From the NCBI RefSeq assembly GCF_000703165.1, contig NZ_JNLQ01000002.1, positions 1,798,001 to 1,862,000 of the forward strand: a stretch of 64,000 nucleotides of DNA. The letters are read 5' to 3'. A model generated the notes under the pieces. The model saw only the letters and a list, made by a program, of their open reading frames with translations, was not told where the DNA came from and searched no databases. A program made the translations under genes and the position numbers. Shown piece after piece: positions 24,096-31,802 of the stretch. The DNA comes from Butyrivibrio sp. AE3004. Its GTDB lineage: Bacteria > Bacillota > Clostridia > Lachnospirales > Lachnospiraceae. Each line of letters begins with the position of its first letter. The first letter of the stretch is position 1.

Positions 24096-25364
24096 ATGAA
24101 AACTCTTGCAATCATCTTATTTGTAGCCATGTACATTGGCTTAATCGTTTTTCCCAAAAAGCGTGCTTACATAGCGCTTGGTGTAGCAGCAATTTATATT
24201 GTTACGGGAATTCTTCCATACAACACGGTTCTTTCTGTTGTTGACTGGAATGTCCTGTTAATGATTTTCGGAACATTGCTGCTTGTGGATTATTTTATCG
24301 AATCAAAAATGCCAAATCTTATTGCCGACCATCTTCTCGACCTGGCGCCCAATGTAATGTGGGTAACTATTTACATGTCGCTGTTCTCAGGCCTTATTTC
24401 CGCCTTTATAGACAATGTTGCCACACTCCTTATGGTTGCACCTGTCGGTCTTGCTATTTGTAAAAAATTAAAGATCAATCCTGTTCCTATGATCATATCA
24501 ATTGCAGTATCATCAAATCTCCAGGGTGCAGCCACTCTTGTCGGTGACACAACCTCTATCATGCTTGGTGCTTATGCAAAAATGGACTTCAATGATTTCT
24601 TCTGGATGAACGGAAGACCCGGTATTTTCTTTGCGGTCGAGCTCGGTGCACTTCTTACTGTTCCGATCATGATGATACTCTTCAGGAAAGACAAAGAGCC
24701 TGTTTCCGCAACAGAAAAAACAGTAGTAAAGGATTATGTTCCTACAATTATGATGATAGCTCACGTCGTACTTCTTATGGGAGCTTCATTCATTCCCGAT
24801 AAGCCGGAGATTACAAACGGTATGATTTGTCTTATCTGCTCACTTATAGGAATTGTTTGGGAATACTTCAAGGATCACGATACGGAACGTATCAAAAAAG
24901 TTGTTAAAAACCTTGACTATGACACAGTTCTCCTTCTTACCGGTCTTTTCATGGTAATAGGAGGAATTACTCATATGGGTCTTGTTGATGACCTTGCAGC
25001 CCTTATTGTAAAGGCAGGCGGAAATAATCTGTTTGTACTTTTCACTATCGTTGTTTGGGGATCTGTACTTATCTCCGCATTCATCGATAATATTCCTTAT
25101 GTAGCAACAATGCTCCCTGTTCTTCAGGGCGTTACAGCATCACTTGGCATTGCTCCATACCTGCTTTACTTTGGACTTCTCTGCGGAGCAACACTTGGTG
25201 GAAACATAACTCCTGTAGGAGCAAGCTGCAATATAGCAGGTGTTGGTATGCTCAGGAAAGAAGGCTACGAAGTAAGCTTTAAAGATTTCACAAGGATAGG
25301 TATTCCTTTCACACTTGCTGCCGTTATCGGTGCTTACGTATTTTTGTGGGTACTTTGGAGATAA
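24096..25364 (+). CDS. ArsB/NhaD/SLC13-type permease under Mn2+ riboswitch control
   Basis: A 422-residue integral membrane protein of the ion transporter superfamily (ArsB/NhaD/CitMHS/SLC13), with about ten or more membrane segments. Two inverted-repeat halves carry matching motifs: ISAFIDNVATLLMVAP with LVGDTTSIMLG in the first half and ISAFIDNIPYVATMLP with LGGNITPVGAS in the second. These family members move Na+, arsenite or dicarboxylates. The riboswitch upstream suggests relief of manganese excess, so Mn2+ efflux is a reasonable hypothesis, not a demonstrated function. AAAGGA lies 7 bases before the chosen ATG; an upstream ATG at 24063 lacks a site. Confidence 0.85.
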   Translation: MKTLAIILFVAMYIGLIVFPKKRAYIALGVAAIYIVTGILPYNTVLSVVDWNVLLMIFGTLLLVDYFIESKMPNLIADHLLDLAPNVMWVTIYMSLFSGLISAFIDNVATLLMVAPVGLAICKKLKINPVPMIISIAVSSNLQGAATLVGDTTSIMLGAYAKMDFNDFFWMNGRPGIFFAVELGALLTVPIMMILFRKDKEPVSATEKTVVKDYVPTIMMIAHVVLLMGASFIPDKPEITNGMICLICSLIGIVWEYFKDHDTERIKKVVKNLDYDTVLLLTGLFMVIGGITHMGLVDDLAALIVKAGGNNLFVLFTIVVWGSVLISAFIDNIPYVATMLPVLQGVTASLGIAPYLLYFGLLCGATLGGNITPVGASCNIAGVGMLRKEGYEVSFKDFTRIGIPFTLAAVIGAYVFLWVLWR

Positions 25365-25389
25365 ATTAAAATAAAATCCATAAAGCTGA

Positions 25390-25430
25390 AAGAGTCTGTG
25401 AAAATTTCTTATTTTCACAGACTCTTTTTT
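25390..25430. terminator. Bidirectional terminator after the permease gene
   Basis: A perfect 16-bp stem (25390-25405 / 25411-25426) with a 5-base loop is followed by a T-run on the plus strand. It also lies at the end of the minus-strand HAD gene. Confidence 0.92.
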
Positions 25431-26211
25431 AAATCAATTCAAAATGTTCCATAGCTTTCCATATGCCATCATCATCAAGAGATGCCGTTATATAGTCAGC
25501 ATAGTCCGAAAGATCATGATAAGTATCTCCCATTCCTACGCCTACTCCGGCGGCTAAGAGCATTTCCTTATCATTTATACTGTCTCCGAAAGCAAAAGTA
25601 TTACTAATATCTTCGCCAAGGAGTTCGCATACTTTTTCTATTCCAAAGCCCTTGTCAAATCCTTTGGGAACCATCTCTACCACTCTGTCGGAATGAATCA
25701 TATAATCGTATAAGTCACTCAGTTTTTCAAAACATTCATCCCTTTTTTCAGTGGGAACCTCTGTTGCGCAGGACAGCTTCTGTATTTCCCACTTACCCCA
25801 GCATTCATCAATTCCTCTGAGGCGATCTCCCATCTCTGCCATGACCTTTTCTCCATACATGTCTCCTTCAAATTCGGAACGTTCCATATAGAGATGCCCG
25901 GGTCCTTCCAGAATGGCTTTAAATCCAAAGCTTCTGACAGTTTCAATTGTTCTTACAGCGTCATCGACCGGAATAAGACGATTATAGACTACCTCTCCAC
26001 CATACTCGATCATTGTTCCGCATGCTGAAACAATTCCGTCAAAGCCAATTCCAAGAAGCTCTTTGTTCGTTACAAAGGCTCTTGCCCTGCCAGTATTAAT
26101 GAAGCATTTATGTCCATTTTTCCTGGCAGCGCGAATAGCCTCTATTGTTTTTTCATTTATTTCGTTTTTGTAATTCCAAAGAGTTCCGTCAATATCAAAA
26201 AATAAAATCAT
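25429..26211 (-). CDS. Cof-type HAD-IIB family phosphatase
   Basis: A 260-residue haloacid-dehalogenase hydrolase with nucleophile motif FFDIDGTLW at the N-terminus, motif II INTGRA (about 38-43) and motifs III-IV KGFGIEKVCELLG ... FAFGDSINDKEML (about 190-225). The cap is the C2B type of Cof proteins, which dephosphorylate sugar phosphates, pyridoxal phosphate or flavins. The substrate cannot be named. Its ATG overlaps the tyrS stop in TAATG, so it should be co-expressed under the tyrosine T-box. Confidence 0.88.
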   Translation of the reverse strand: MILFFDIDGTLWNYKNEINEKTIEAIRAARKNGHKCFINTGRARAFVTNKELLGIGFDGIVSACGTMIEYGGEVVYNRLIPVDDAVRTIETVRSFGFKAILEGPGHLYMERSEFEGDMYGEKVMAEMGDRLRGIDECWGKWEIQKLSCATEVPTEKRDECFEKLSDLYDYMIHSDRVVEMVPKGFDKGFGIEKVCELLGEDISNTFAFGDSINDKEMLLAAGVGVGMGDTYHDLSDYADYITASLDDDGIWKAMEHFELI

Positions 26212-27434
26212 TAAATCGTTACTTTCTTAAAGGACTTTTTGCCTCTCTTAACCATTACTCCGTCACCGGCAAATGTATCCTTAGTGTAGGTAGTCTTGAA
26301 ATCTGTTACTTTTTCATCAGCGAAGGTAACTCCTCCCTGCTGAACCGCTCTTCTCGCCTCACTTCTTGTAGGGCAAAGGCCTGTAGAAACAAGAACCTGA
26401 AGAATGTCAATGACGCCATCTCTGAAATCCTCTTCCTTAAGAGCAACAGCAGGAACGTTTGAAAGATCGCCGCCACCTGCAAAGAGTGCTTTTGCTCCAT
26501 CCTGAGCCTTCTTTGCCTCTTCATTTCCATGAACAAGACTTGTAAGCTCGAATGCAAGGATTTCCTTTTTCTCATTGATTCTGGAATCGTCCCATTTCTC
26601 CATCTCTTCAATTTCCTCAATCGGAATGAAGGTAAGCATCTTCAAACATTTATCAACATCAGCATCTCCAACGTTTCTCCAGTACTGATAGAAATCATAT
26701 GGTGATGTCTTCTCGGGATCAAGCCATACAGCATTGCCTGCGGTTTTACCCATCTTATTGCCTTGAGAATCTGTAAGCAGAGTAATTGTCATTGCGTGTG
26801 CATCCTTACCAAGCTTTCTTCTGATAAGTTCTGTACCGCCAAGCATGTTACTCCACTGATCATCACCGCCGAATTCAAGGTTGCAGTTATATTTTTGGAA
26901 CATGTAATAGAAATCATATGACTGCATGATCATGTAGTTAAATTCAAGGAAGCTAAGGCCCTTCTCCATACGCTGCTTATAGCACTCTGCACGAAGCATA
27001 TTATTAACTGAAAAGCATGCCCCAACCTCTCTCAAAAGCTCAATATAGTTAAGGTTCATAAGCCAGTCTGCGTTGTTTACCATCATAGCCTTGCCTTCGG
27101 AAAAATCAATAAATTTCTCCATCTGCTTTTTGAAGCATTCAGCATTATGATCGATGTCTTCTCTTGTAAGCATCTTTCTCATATCGCTTCTTCCGGAAGG
27201 ATCACCGATCATTGTTGTGCCGCCACCGATAAGTGCGATGGGCTTATTCCCTGCCTCCTGTAATCTCTTCATTAGAGTAAGAGCCATGAAATGTCCTGCT
27301 GTCAGGCTGTCTGCTGTACAGTCAAAGCCAATATAAAATGTTGCTTTTCCTGTATTTACGAGTTCTCTTATCTGCTCTTCGTCTGTTACCTGAGCAATAA
27401 GTCCTCTTCTCTTAAGTTCTTCATAAATCTGCAT
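26211..27434 (-). CDS. tyrS: Tyrosyl-tRNA synthetase
   Basis: TyrRS charges tRNA-Tyr. The 407-residue class I enzyme has the GHFMALTLMKRLQ form of the HIGH motif (about 46-58), the DQWSNMLGG tyrosine-site region (about 190), the KMSKS equivalent KMGKTAGNAVWLDP (about 226) and a C-terminal S4 RNA-binding domain (about 345-407). CGGAGG precedes the ATG. Control by a T-box leader is directly visible upstream. Confidence 0.97.
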   Translation of the reverse strand: MQIYEELKRRGLIAQVTDEEQIRELVNTGKATFYIGFDCTADSLTAGHFMALTLMKRLQEAGNKPIALIGGGTTMIGDPSGRSDMRKMLTREDIDHNAECFKKQMEKFIDFSEGKAMMVNNADWLMNLNYIELLREVGACFSVNNMLRAECYKQRMEKGLSFLEFNYMIMQSYDFYYMFQKYNCNLEFGGDDQWSNMLGGTELIRRKLGKDAHAMTITLLTDSQGNKMGKTAGNAVWLDPEKTSPYDFYQYWRNVGDADVDKCLKMLTFIPIEEIEEMEKWDDSRINEKKEILAFELTSLVHGNEEAKKAQDGAKALFAGGGDLSNVPAVALKEEDFRDGVIDILQVLVSTGLCPTRSEARRAVQQGGVTFADEKVTDFKTTYTKDTFAGDGVMVKRGKKSFKKVTI

Positions 27435-27757
27435 GTTACACCTCCGTTTTTTGCAGAAGATAAAAAAAATCCATCTTCCGCAATCTGTAATTGATTACGA
27501 AGGACGGAGTCTAATCCGTGTTACCACCTTCATTTACATACAGTTCACACTGTATGCCTCAGCAAGTACTTTAGGAAAATTCCTATTATACTCTTCCGAC
27601 TGACGCCTCGGTTCTCGTCGCGGCTTACTAGATGCAAAATCATTTTTCCGCGAAGCTCCGGGAGGTATTCGTTTGTAGCCCTCTTCCGCGCCTCTCACCA
27701 AACGGCTGCTCTCTGTGGTCGGTACTAAAAACTACTTATTCCCTTCAAAGCCTTTAC
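27435..27757 (-). promoter_or_regulatory. Tyrosine T-box leader of tyrS
   Basis: The T-box sequence AAGGTGGTAACACGG (27516-27530, minus strand) pairs through AAGG/CCTT and ACGG/CCGT with CCGTCCTT (27500-27507) to form the antiterminator. The competing terminator is a 15-base stem with 14 pairs (27471-27485 / 27493-27507) followed by eight T residues. A likely Tyr specifier TAC (27665-27667, in GAATACC) and an AGAGAG motif lie in Stem I. Uncharged tRNA-Tyr should allow read-through into tyrS and the HAD gene. Confidence 0.92.
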
Positions 27758-27763
27758 GTATTT

Positions 27764-27791
27764 ATTATCAATATTTTTTTATTTATGTCAA
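27764..27791 (-). promoter_or_regulatory. Promoter of the tyrS T-box transcript
   Basis: TTGACA (27786-27791), a 16-base spacer and GATAAT (27764-27769) on the minus strand. The start near 27757 gives a leader of about 320 bases. Confidence 0.8.
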
Positions 27792-27796
27792 GGAAA

Positions 27797-27832
27797 ATCC
27801 CTGCAACCTATAGTTTAAAAAGGTGCAGGGAT
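27797..27832 (-). terminator. Terminator of the secreted-protein gene
   Basis: ATCCCTGCACCT pairs with AGGTTGCAGGGAT with one bulged base on the minus strand, followed by a short T-run. It ends only a few bases before the tyrS -35. Confidence 0.8.
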
Positions 27833-27859
27833 CAGTCATCTTATCATAGAAAAAAACTA

Positions 27860-28582
27860 TTAAATTCTTGTCCAGATTGAAAGATTCTTCATCTTTTTCT
27901 TGAAGAATACAGAGCTTGTAATCGGTGAGCTTCCTGATGTGAAGTTTGTTCTCTTTGTGCTGTAAACAGATACTTCCTTAGCTGTTCCTGCTACACCAAC
28001 AAGGATATTGCCTTCATTTGCAGGGGGATAATAAACTGTAACATCCTGAGTCCATGTTGTAAGGCAGGGATAAGTTACTCTGAAGTGGTCTGCTGTCTGA
28101 CGATAAGTAGTTCTCTTTGTATTATATCCCTGTGAGATTGATGCAGCATAAGCTTTACCAACCATGTTAGTGCTGTTGAAAGCACAACCTGTCTCTGCGT
28201 CAAGAACAGCGATGCAGAAATTGTTGTTTGCAGTCTTATACTTACTTGCCTTGTACATTTTTACAGTATTCTGCTTAATCTTATTAAGAGTTGCCTTAGG
28301 AAGTGTGCATCTTACAACAACATTTGCTTTCTTAGCCGGATAGTAACTACTTCCGTATCTGAAAGCTCCATCTTCCTTTGTGATTGACTCAAATTTAACA
28401 TTGATCTTCTGATAGCCGATTCCGGGGAAATAGCTCTTGATTGTATGTGTTTTTCCCTGAACTCCGTTTGTGTTAAGCTGGCTGGGTGAATAAGCCTTTG
28501 CTGTTTGAGGTACTGCTGCAAATGTAATAGCAATAGCAAGAGCTGTACCTAACAATGTTTTTAAAATTCTTCTCTTTTCCAT
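27860..28582 (-). CDS. Secreted protein of unknown function
   Basis: A 240-residue protein with a clear Sec signal (MEKRRILKTLLGTALAIAI ... PQTAKA, cleavage near 30). The mature part is beta-rich and basic with many Tyr, Thr and Lys residues and ends KKKMKNLSIW. No known domain is recognised. Two cysteines (about 148 and 176) could form a disulfide. It has its own terminator and possibly its own promoter within an unusual inverted repeat, so it is probably monocistronic. Confidence 0.75.
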   Translation of the reverse strand: MEKRRILKTLLGTALAIAITFAAVPQTAKAYSPSQLNTNGVQGKTHTIKSYFPGIGYQKINVKFESITKEDGAFRYGSSYYPAKKANVVVRCTLPKATLNKIKQNTVKMYKASKYKTANNNFCIAVLDAETGCAFNSTNMVGKAYAASISQGYNTKRTTYRQTADHFRVTYPCLTTWTQDVTVYYPPANEGNILVGVAGTAKEVSVYSTKRTNFTSGSSPITSSVFFKKKMKNLSIWTRI

Positions 28583-28615
28583 ACTTTTCCTCTTTCCTCT
28601 TTTGAAACATAAAAA

Positions 28616-28687
28616 ACGTGCGTTTTATATAATAACATAAAATTACAAAAAAAGTAATAAAAAATGCAATTATATTTCAACGCACGT
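28616..28687. repeat. 9-bp inverted repeat with 54-base loop upstream of the secreted-protein gene
   Basis: ACGTGCGTT (28616-28624) and AACGCACGT (28679-28687) are perfect complements. On the minus strand the second arm is followed by TTTTTTATG, so it could act as a terminator after gpsA. The AT-rich loop is also where the promoter of the secreted-protein gene must lie, and the arms could instead be operator half-sites. Confidence 0.55.
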
Positions 28688-28713
28688 AATATAGTTAGTT
28701 TTTTTAATGTTTT

Positions 28714-29739
28714 TTACCAGCCTTGCAGATCGTTTTCATCCTTTTTTTCTCTGCACATAAGATCACCTACCGCATCCCCTGCACTCTTGTGATTAAAAAG
28801 TACTTCATTAACCTGCTCAACAATAGGCATCTCTACTTCAAATTTTCTTGCAAGAGCAAGGGCTGCAGCAGCACTGTTAACACCCTCCACCACCATATTC
28901 ACTTCTTTGGTAGCTTCTTCTACAGTTTTCCCCTGCCCTATCAATATTCCGGCCTTTCTGTTTCTGGAATGCATGGAAGCACAGGTCACAACAAGGTCTC
29001 CAATACCCGAAAGTCCCGAGAAGGTCTCATAATCACCTCCCATAGCAGCTCCAAGCCTGGACATCTCCGCTATTCCCCTTGTAATAAGTGCAGCCTTGGC
29101 ATTATCTCCAAATCCCAATCCGTCACATACTCCCGCGGCAAGAGCTATTACATTTTTCAGTGCTGCTCCAATCTCGATTCCAAGCATGTCAGGGCTGGTA
29201 TATACACGAAAAGTATCTGCCATGAAAGCATTCTGTACCATTTTTGCCGTTTCCTTTGAAAAGGCACTTACAACAATACTGGTTGGAAGATTCTTCCCTA
29301 CTTCTTCAGCATGCGAAGGTCCGGAAAGAACTGCAACATCACTTCCCGGAAGCTCATCCAAGATCACATCTGACATGAGCATGAGTGTTTCAGACTCTAT
29401 TCCCTTTGAACAATTAACAATTATCTGATGTCTCTCATCCTCTGATGCAAGATAAGGCTTCATCTTCTGACATACTTCACGAACAGCTGTCGAAGGAACA
29501 GTCAGTACTATCATATCCTTATCCTTTAACGCTGTTTCCATATTATCGGTAATTTTAATACTGCCATCAAGAATCACTCCGGGAAGCTTATCCTTATCTT
29601 CTCTGTTGTCACGAAGTTTTTCTGCGGAGTTTCTGCTTCTGGCCCAAATGGTCACATCTGCTCCGTTTTTCCACAGTCTAAAGGCAAGCGCAATTCCCCA
29701 GCTTCCGGAGCCTATGACTGCAATATTGTTGTTTTCCAA
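28714..29739 (-). CDS. gpsA: Glycerol-3-phosphate dehydrogenase [NAD(P)+]
   Basis: GpsA reduces dihydroxyacetone phosphate to sn-glycerol 3-phosphate for phospholipid synthesis. The 341-residue protein has the N-terminal Rossmann motif IGSGSWGIALA (about 9-19), VLSGPSHAEEV (about 140) and GAALKNVIALAAGVCDGLGFGDNAKAALITRG (about 188-220), the catalytic region with the key lysine. It is 19 bases from plsY, the acyltransferase that uses its product. Confidence 0.97.
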   Translation of the reverse strand: MENNNIAVIGSGSWGIALAFRLWKNGADVTIWARSRNSAEKLRDNREDKDKLPGVILDGSIKITDNMETALKDKDMIVLTVPSTAVREVCQKMKPYLASEDERHQIIVNCSKGIESETLMLMSDVILDELPGSDVAVLSGPSHAEEVGKNLPTSIVVSAFSKETAKMVQNAFMADTFRVYTSPDMLGIEIGAALKNVIALAAGVCDGLGFGDNAKAALITRGIAEMSRLGAAMGGDYETFSGLSGIGDLVVTCASMHSRNRKAGILIGQGKTVEEATKEVNMVVEGVNSAAAALALARKFEVEMPIVEQVNEVLFNHKSAGDAVGDLMCREKKDENDLQGW

Positions 29740-29758
29740 AATTTTCTCCCTCTCTTAG

Positions 29759-30424
29759 TTAGTCAACTTTATTTTTTTTCCAAATATATGTCTTTCTCTC
29801 TTCACCTTTGATAAGTTTTGAAATATTAGTCCTATGCTGATAAAAAGCCAGCGCTGTCATAGCAAAAGCAATTATATACATCTCGGTAAGATAAGCCTGA
29901 GGCATTCCTAAAATCCCAAGCTGACCTTCAACAATCAGCTGAATAAAAAATACCGCATACAGGCAAAGAGATCCAAGTGATACAAAATGAGTAATATTGA
30001 ACGGTATAAGAAAAGCCAGCAATGATCCGATAACAAAAGTCAGTTTGAATGCCACAATATAACCGAAAGTGCAGGCTATACCTTTTCCGCCTCTGAAATT
30101 AGTATAAAAAGGAAAATCATGTCCGAGTACGCAGCCTGCTGCTGTGTAAATTTTGAGGAGATACTGCATGTCATAATAGCCATCCCCCAGCATGTTCTTA
30201 CAGATAATTGATGAAAGAACCACTGCTGCTATACATTTTAGCATATCTCCGAAAAGCACGGTAAATCCTGCTTTTGCTCCAAGAACGCGCAGTGTGTTGG
30301 TTGTACCGGCATTTCCGCTTCCCACATTTCTAATATCAACCCCCTTCATCTTACAGTAAATAACTGCAGTCTGAATAAGGCCAAAGACGTAGCCAATTAA
30401 TAAACATAAAACTCTTGCGATCAT
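29759..30424 (-). CDS. plsY: Acyl-phosphate:glycerol-3-phosphate acyltransferase PlsY
   Basis: PlsY transfers the acyl group from acyl phosphate (made by PlsX, also in this window) to glycerol 3-phosphate. The 221-residue membrane protein has about five hydrophobic segments and the three PlsY motifs: GSGNAGTTNTLRVLG (about 36-50), GHDFPFYTNFRGGKGIACTFG (about 99-119) and a third near HRTNISKLIKGEE. It has a longer middle loop than B. subtilis PlsY. It sits between der and gpsA, a common Clostridial order. Confidence 0.95.
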   Translation of the reverse strand: MIARVLCLLIGYVFGLIQTAVIYCKMKGVDIRNVGSGNAGTTNTLRVLGAKAGFTVLFGDMLKCIAAVVLSSIICKNMLGDGYYDMQYLLKIYTAAGCVLGHDFPFYTNFRGGKGIACTFGYIVAFKLTFVIGSLLAFLIPFNITHFVSLGSLCLYAVFFIQLIVEGQLGILGMPQAYLTEMYIIAFAMTALAFYQHRTNISKLIKGEERKTYIWKKNKVD

Positions 30425-30464
30425 ACTCTCCTCTTCCCGGTTTTCTCACTTTAGTCAGCTCTTA

Positions 30465-31802
30465 TTATTTTTTATCCTTGTCGCTATTTCTCTCACGTAT
30501 TATAAATCTCAGCGGCGTTCCTTTAAATCCAAAAGAGCCTCTTATCTGATTTTCAATATATCTGGTATATGAGAAATGCATAAGCTTTTTATCATTTACA
30601 AATATAACAAAGGTTGGCGGCTTAACCGAAGCCTGTGTAATGTAATAAAGTTTAAGCATCTTTCCTTTGTCTGACGGGGGCTGCTGCATTACAACTGCCT
30701 GCATCATTATTTCATTAAGCACACCTGTCGCAACTCTCATTGCATGATTTTCACTTACAGCATCAATCATGTCATAGAGTTTAACAAGTCTCTGGCCTGT
30801 TTCCGCGGAAATAAAGATTATTTCCGCATAAGGCATGAAAGAAAGTGTATCTCTCACATCCTTAGTAAATTCATTTACTGTTTTATTGTCTTTTTCTATA
30901 AGATCCCATTTATTTACAGCAATGATAATTCCTTTCCCACGGTCATGGGCTATTCCGGCAATCTTCGCATCCTGTTCGGTAACACCTTCATCTGCATTTA
31001 TTACTATCACAGCCACATCCGCGCGCTCAACTGCGGTAACGGTACGAAGTATCATGAACTCTTCAAGCTTTTCCTTAACCTTATTCTTTCTTCGAAGTCC
31101 GGCTGTATCAATAAAGGTATATTTCTTACCATTGTACTTAACTTCTGTATCTATGGCATCTCTTGTTGTTCCAGCTACATCGGAAACAATAAGTCTGTTT
31201 TCTCCGCAGAGTCTGTTAATAATGGAGCTCTTACCAACATTAGGCTTTCCTATTACAGCAACTCTTATAGAGTCATCTTCAATCTCTTCACCATCAGAAG
31301 CAGTAAAGTTCTTTGTAACCTCTTCAAGAAGGTCTCCTATTCCCTGCTTATTAGCCGCACTGATGGGGAAAGGTTCTCCGATGCCGAGATTATAAAACTC
31401 ATATACATCCAGTGAATCGCGCTTAAAGCTGTCAACCTTATTGACACAGAGAACAACCGGTTTTCTTGATTTTCTGAGCATATCTGCAACCTGAGAATCC
31501 GCATCTGTAAGTCCCTGCTTTACATCACACATAAAAATAATGACATCGGCAGTCTCAATCGCTATCTCAGCCTGATCTCTCATCTGTGAAAGAATTGTAT
31601 CATTGGTATCAGGTTCAATACCGCCCGTATCAACTAGTGTAAAATTATAATTCAGCCATTCCACATCCTGATATATCCTGTCACGTGTAACGCCCGGTGT
31701 ATCTTCAACTATTGATATATTCTTTCCTGCTACTGCATTAAAAAGAGTACTTTTTCCTACATTAGGTCTTCCGACAACTGCAACTATGTTCTTTCTCTTC
31801 AT
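30465..31802 (-). CDS. der: Ribosome-associated GTPase Der (EngA)
   Basis: Der is an essential double-GTPase needed for 50S subunit assembly. The 445-residue protein has two tandem G domains: GRPNVGKSTLFN (about 10-21), DTPG and NKVD in the first, and GKPNVGKSSIIN (about 185-196), DTAGLR and NKWD in the second, followed by the C-terminal KH-like domain. Start and stop overlap its neighbours closely; the DUF512 gene upstream ends in an ATGA overlap. Confidence 0.97.
   Translation of the reverse strand: MKRKNIVAVVGRPNVGKSTLFNAVAGKNISIVEDTPGVTRDRIYQDVEWLNYNFTLVDTGGIEPDTNDTILSQMRDQAEIAIETADVIIFMCDVKQGLTDADSQVADMLRKSRKPVVLCVNKVDSFKRDSLDVYEFYNLGIGEPFPISAANKQGIGDLLEEVTKNFTASDGEEIEDDSIRVAVIGKPNVGKSSIINRLCGENRLIVSDVAGTTRDAIDTEVKYNGKKYTFIDTAGLRRKNKVKEKLEEFMILRTVTAVERADVAVIVINADEGVTEQDAKIAGIAHDRGKGIIIAVNKWDLIEKDNKTVNEFTKDVRDTLSFMPYAEIIFISAETGQRLVKLYDMIDAVSENHAMRVATGVLNEIMMQAVVMQQPPSDKGKMLKLYYITQASVKPPTFVIFVNDKKLMHFSYTRYIENQIRGSFGFKGTPLRFIIRERNSDKDKK

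Noticed and set aside
27437..27510. Translational control of tyrS by CTCCGT pairing with the ribosome binding site
   Set aside because: The complement exists, but a much stronger T-tailed terminator that competes with the antiterminator explains the T-box without it.
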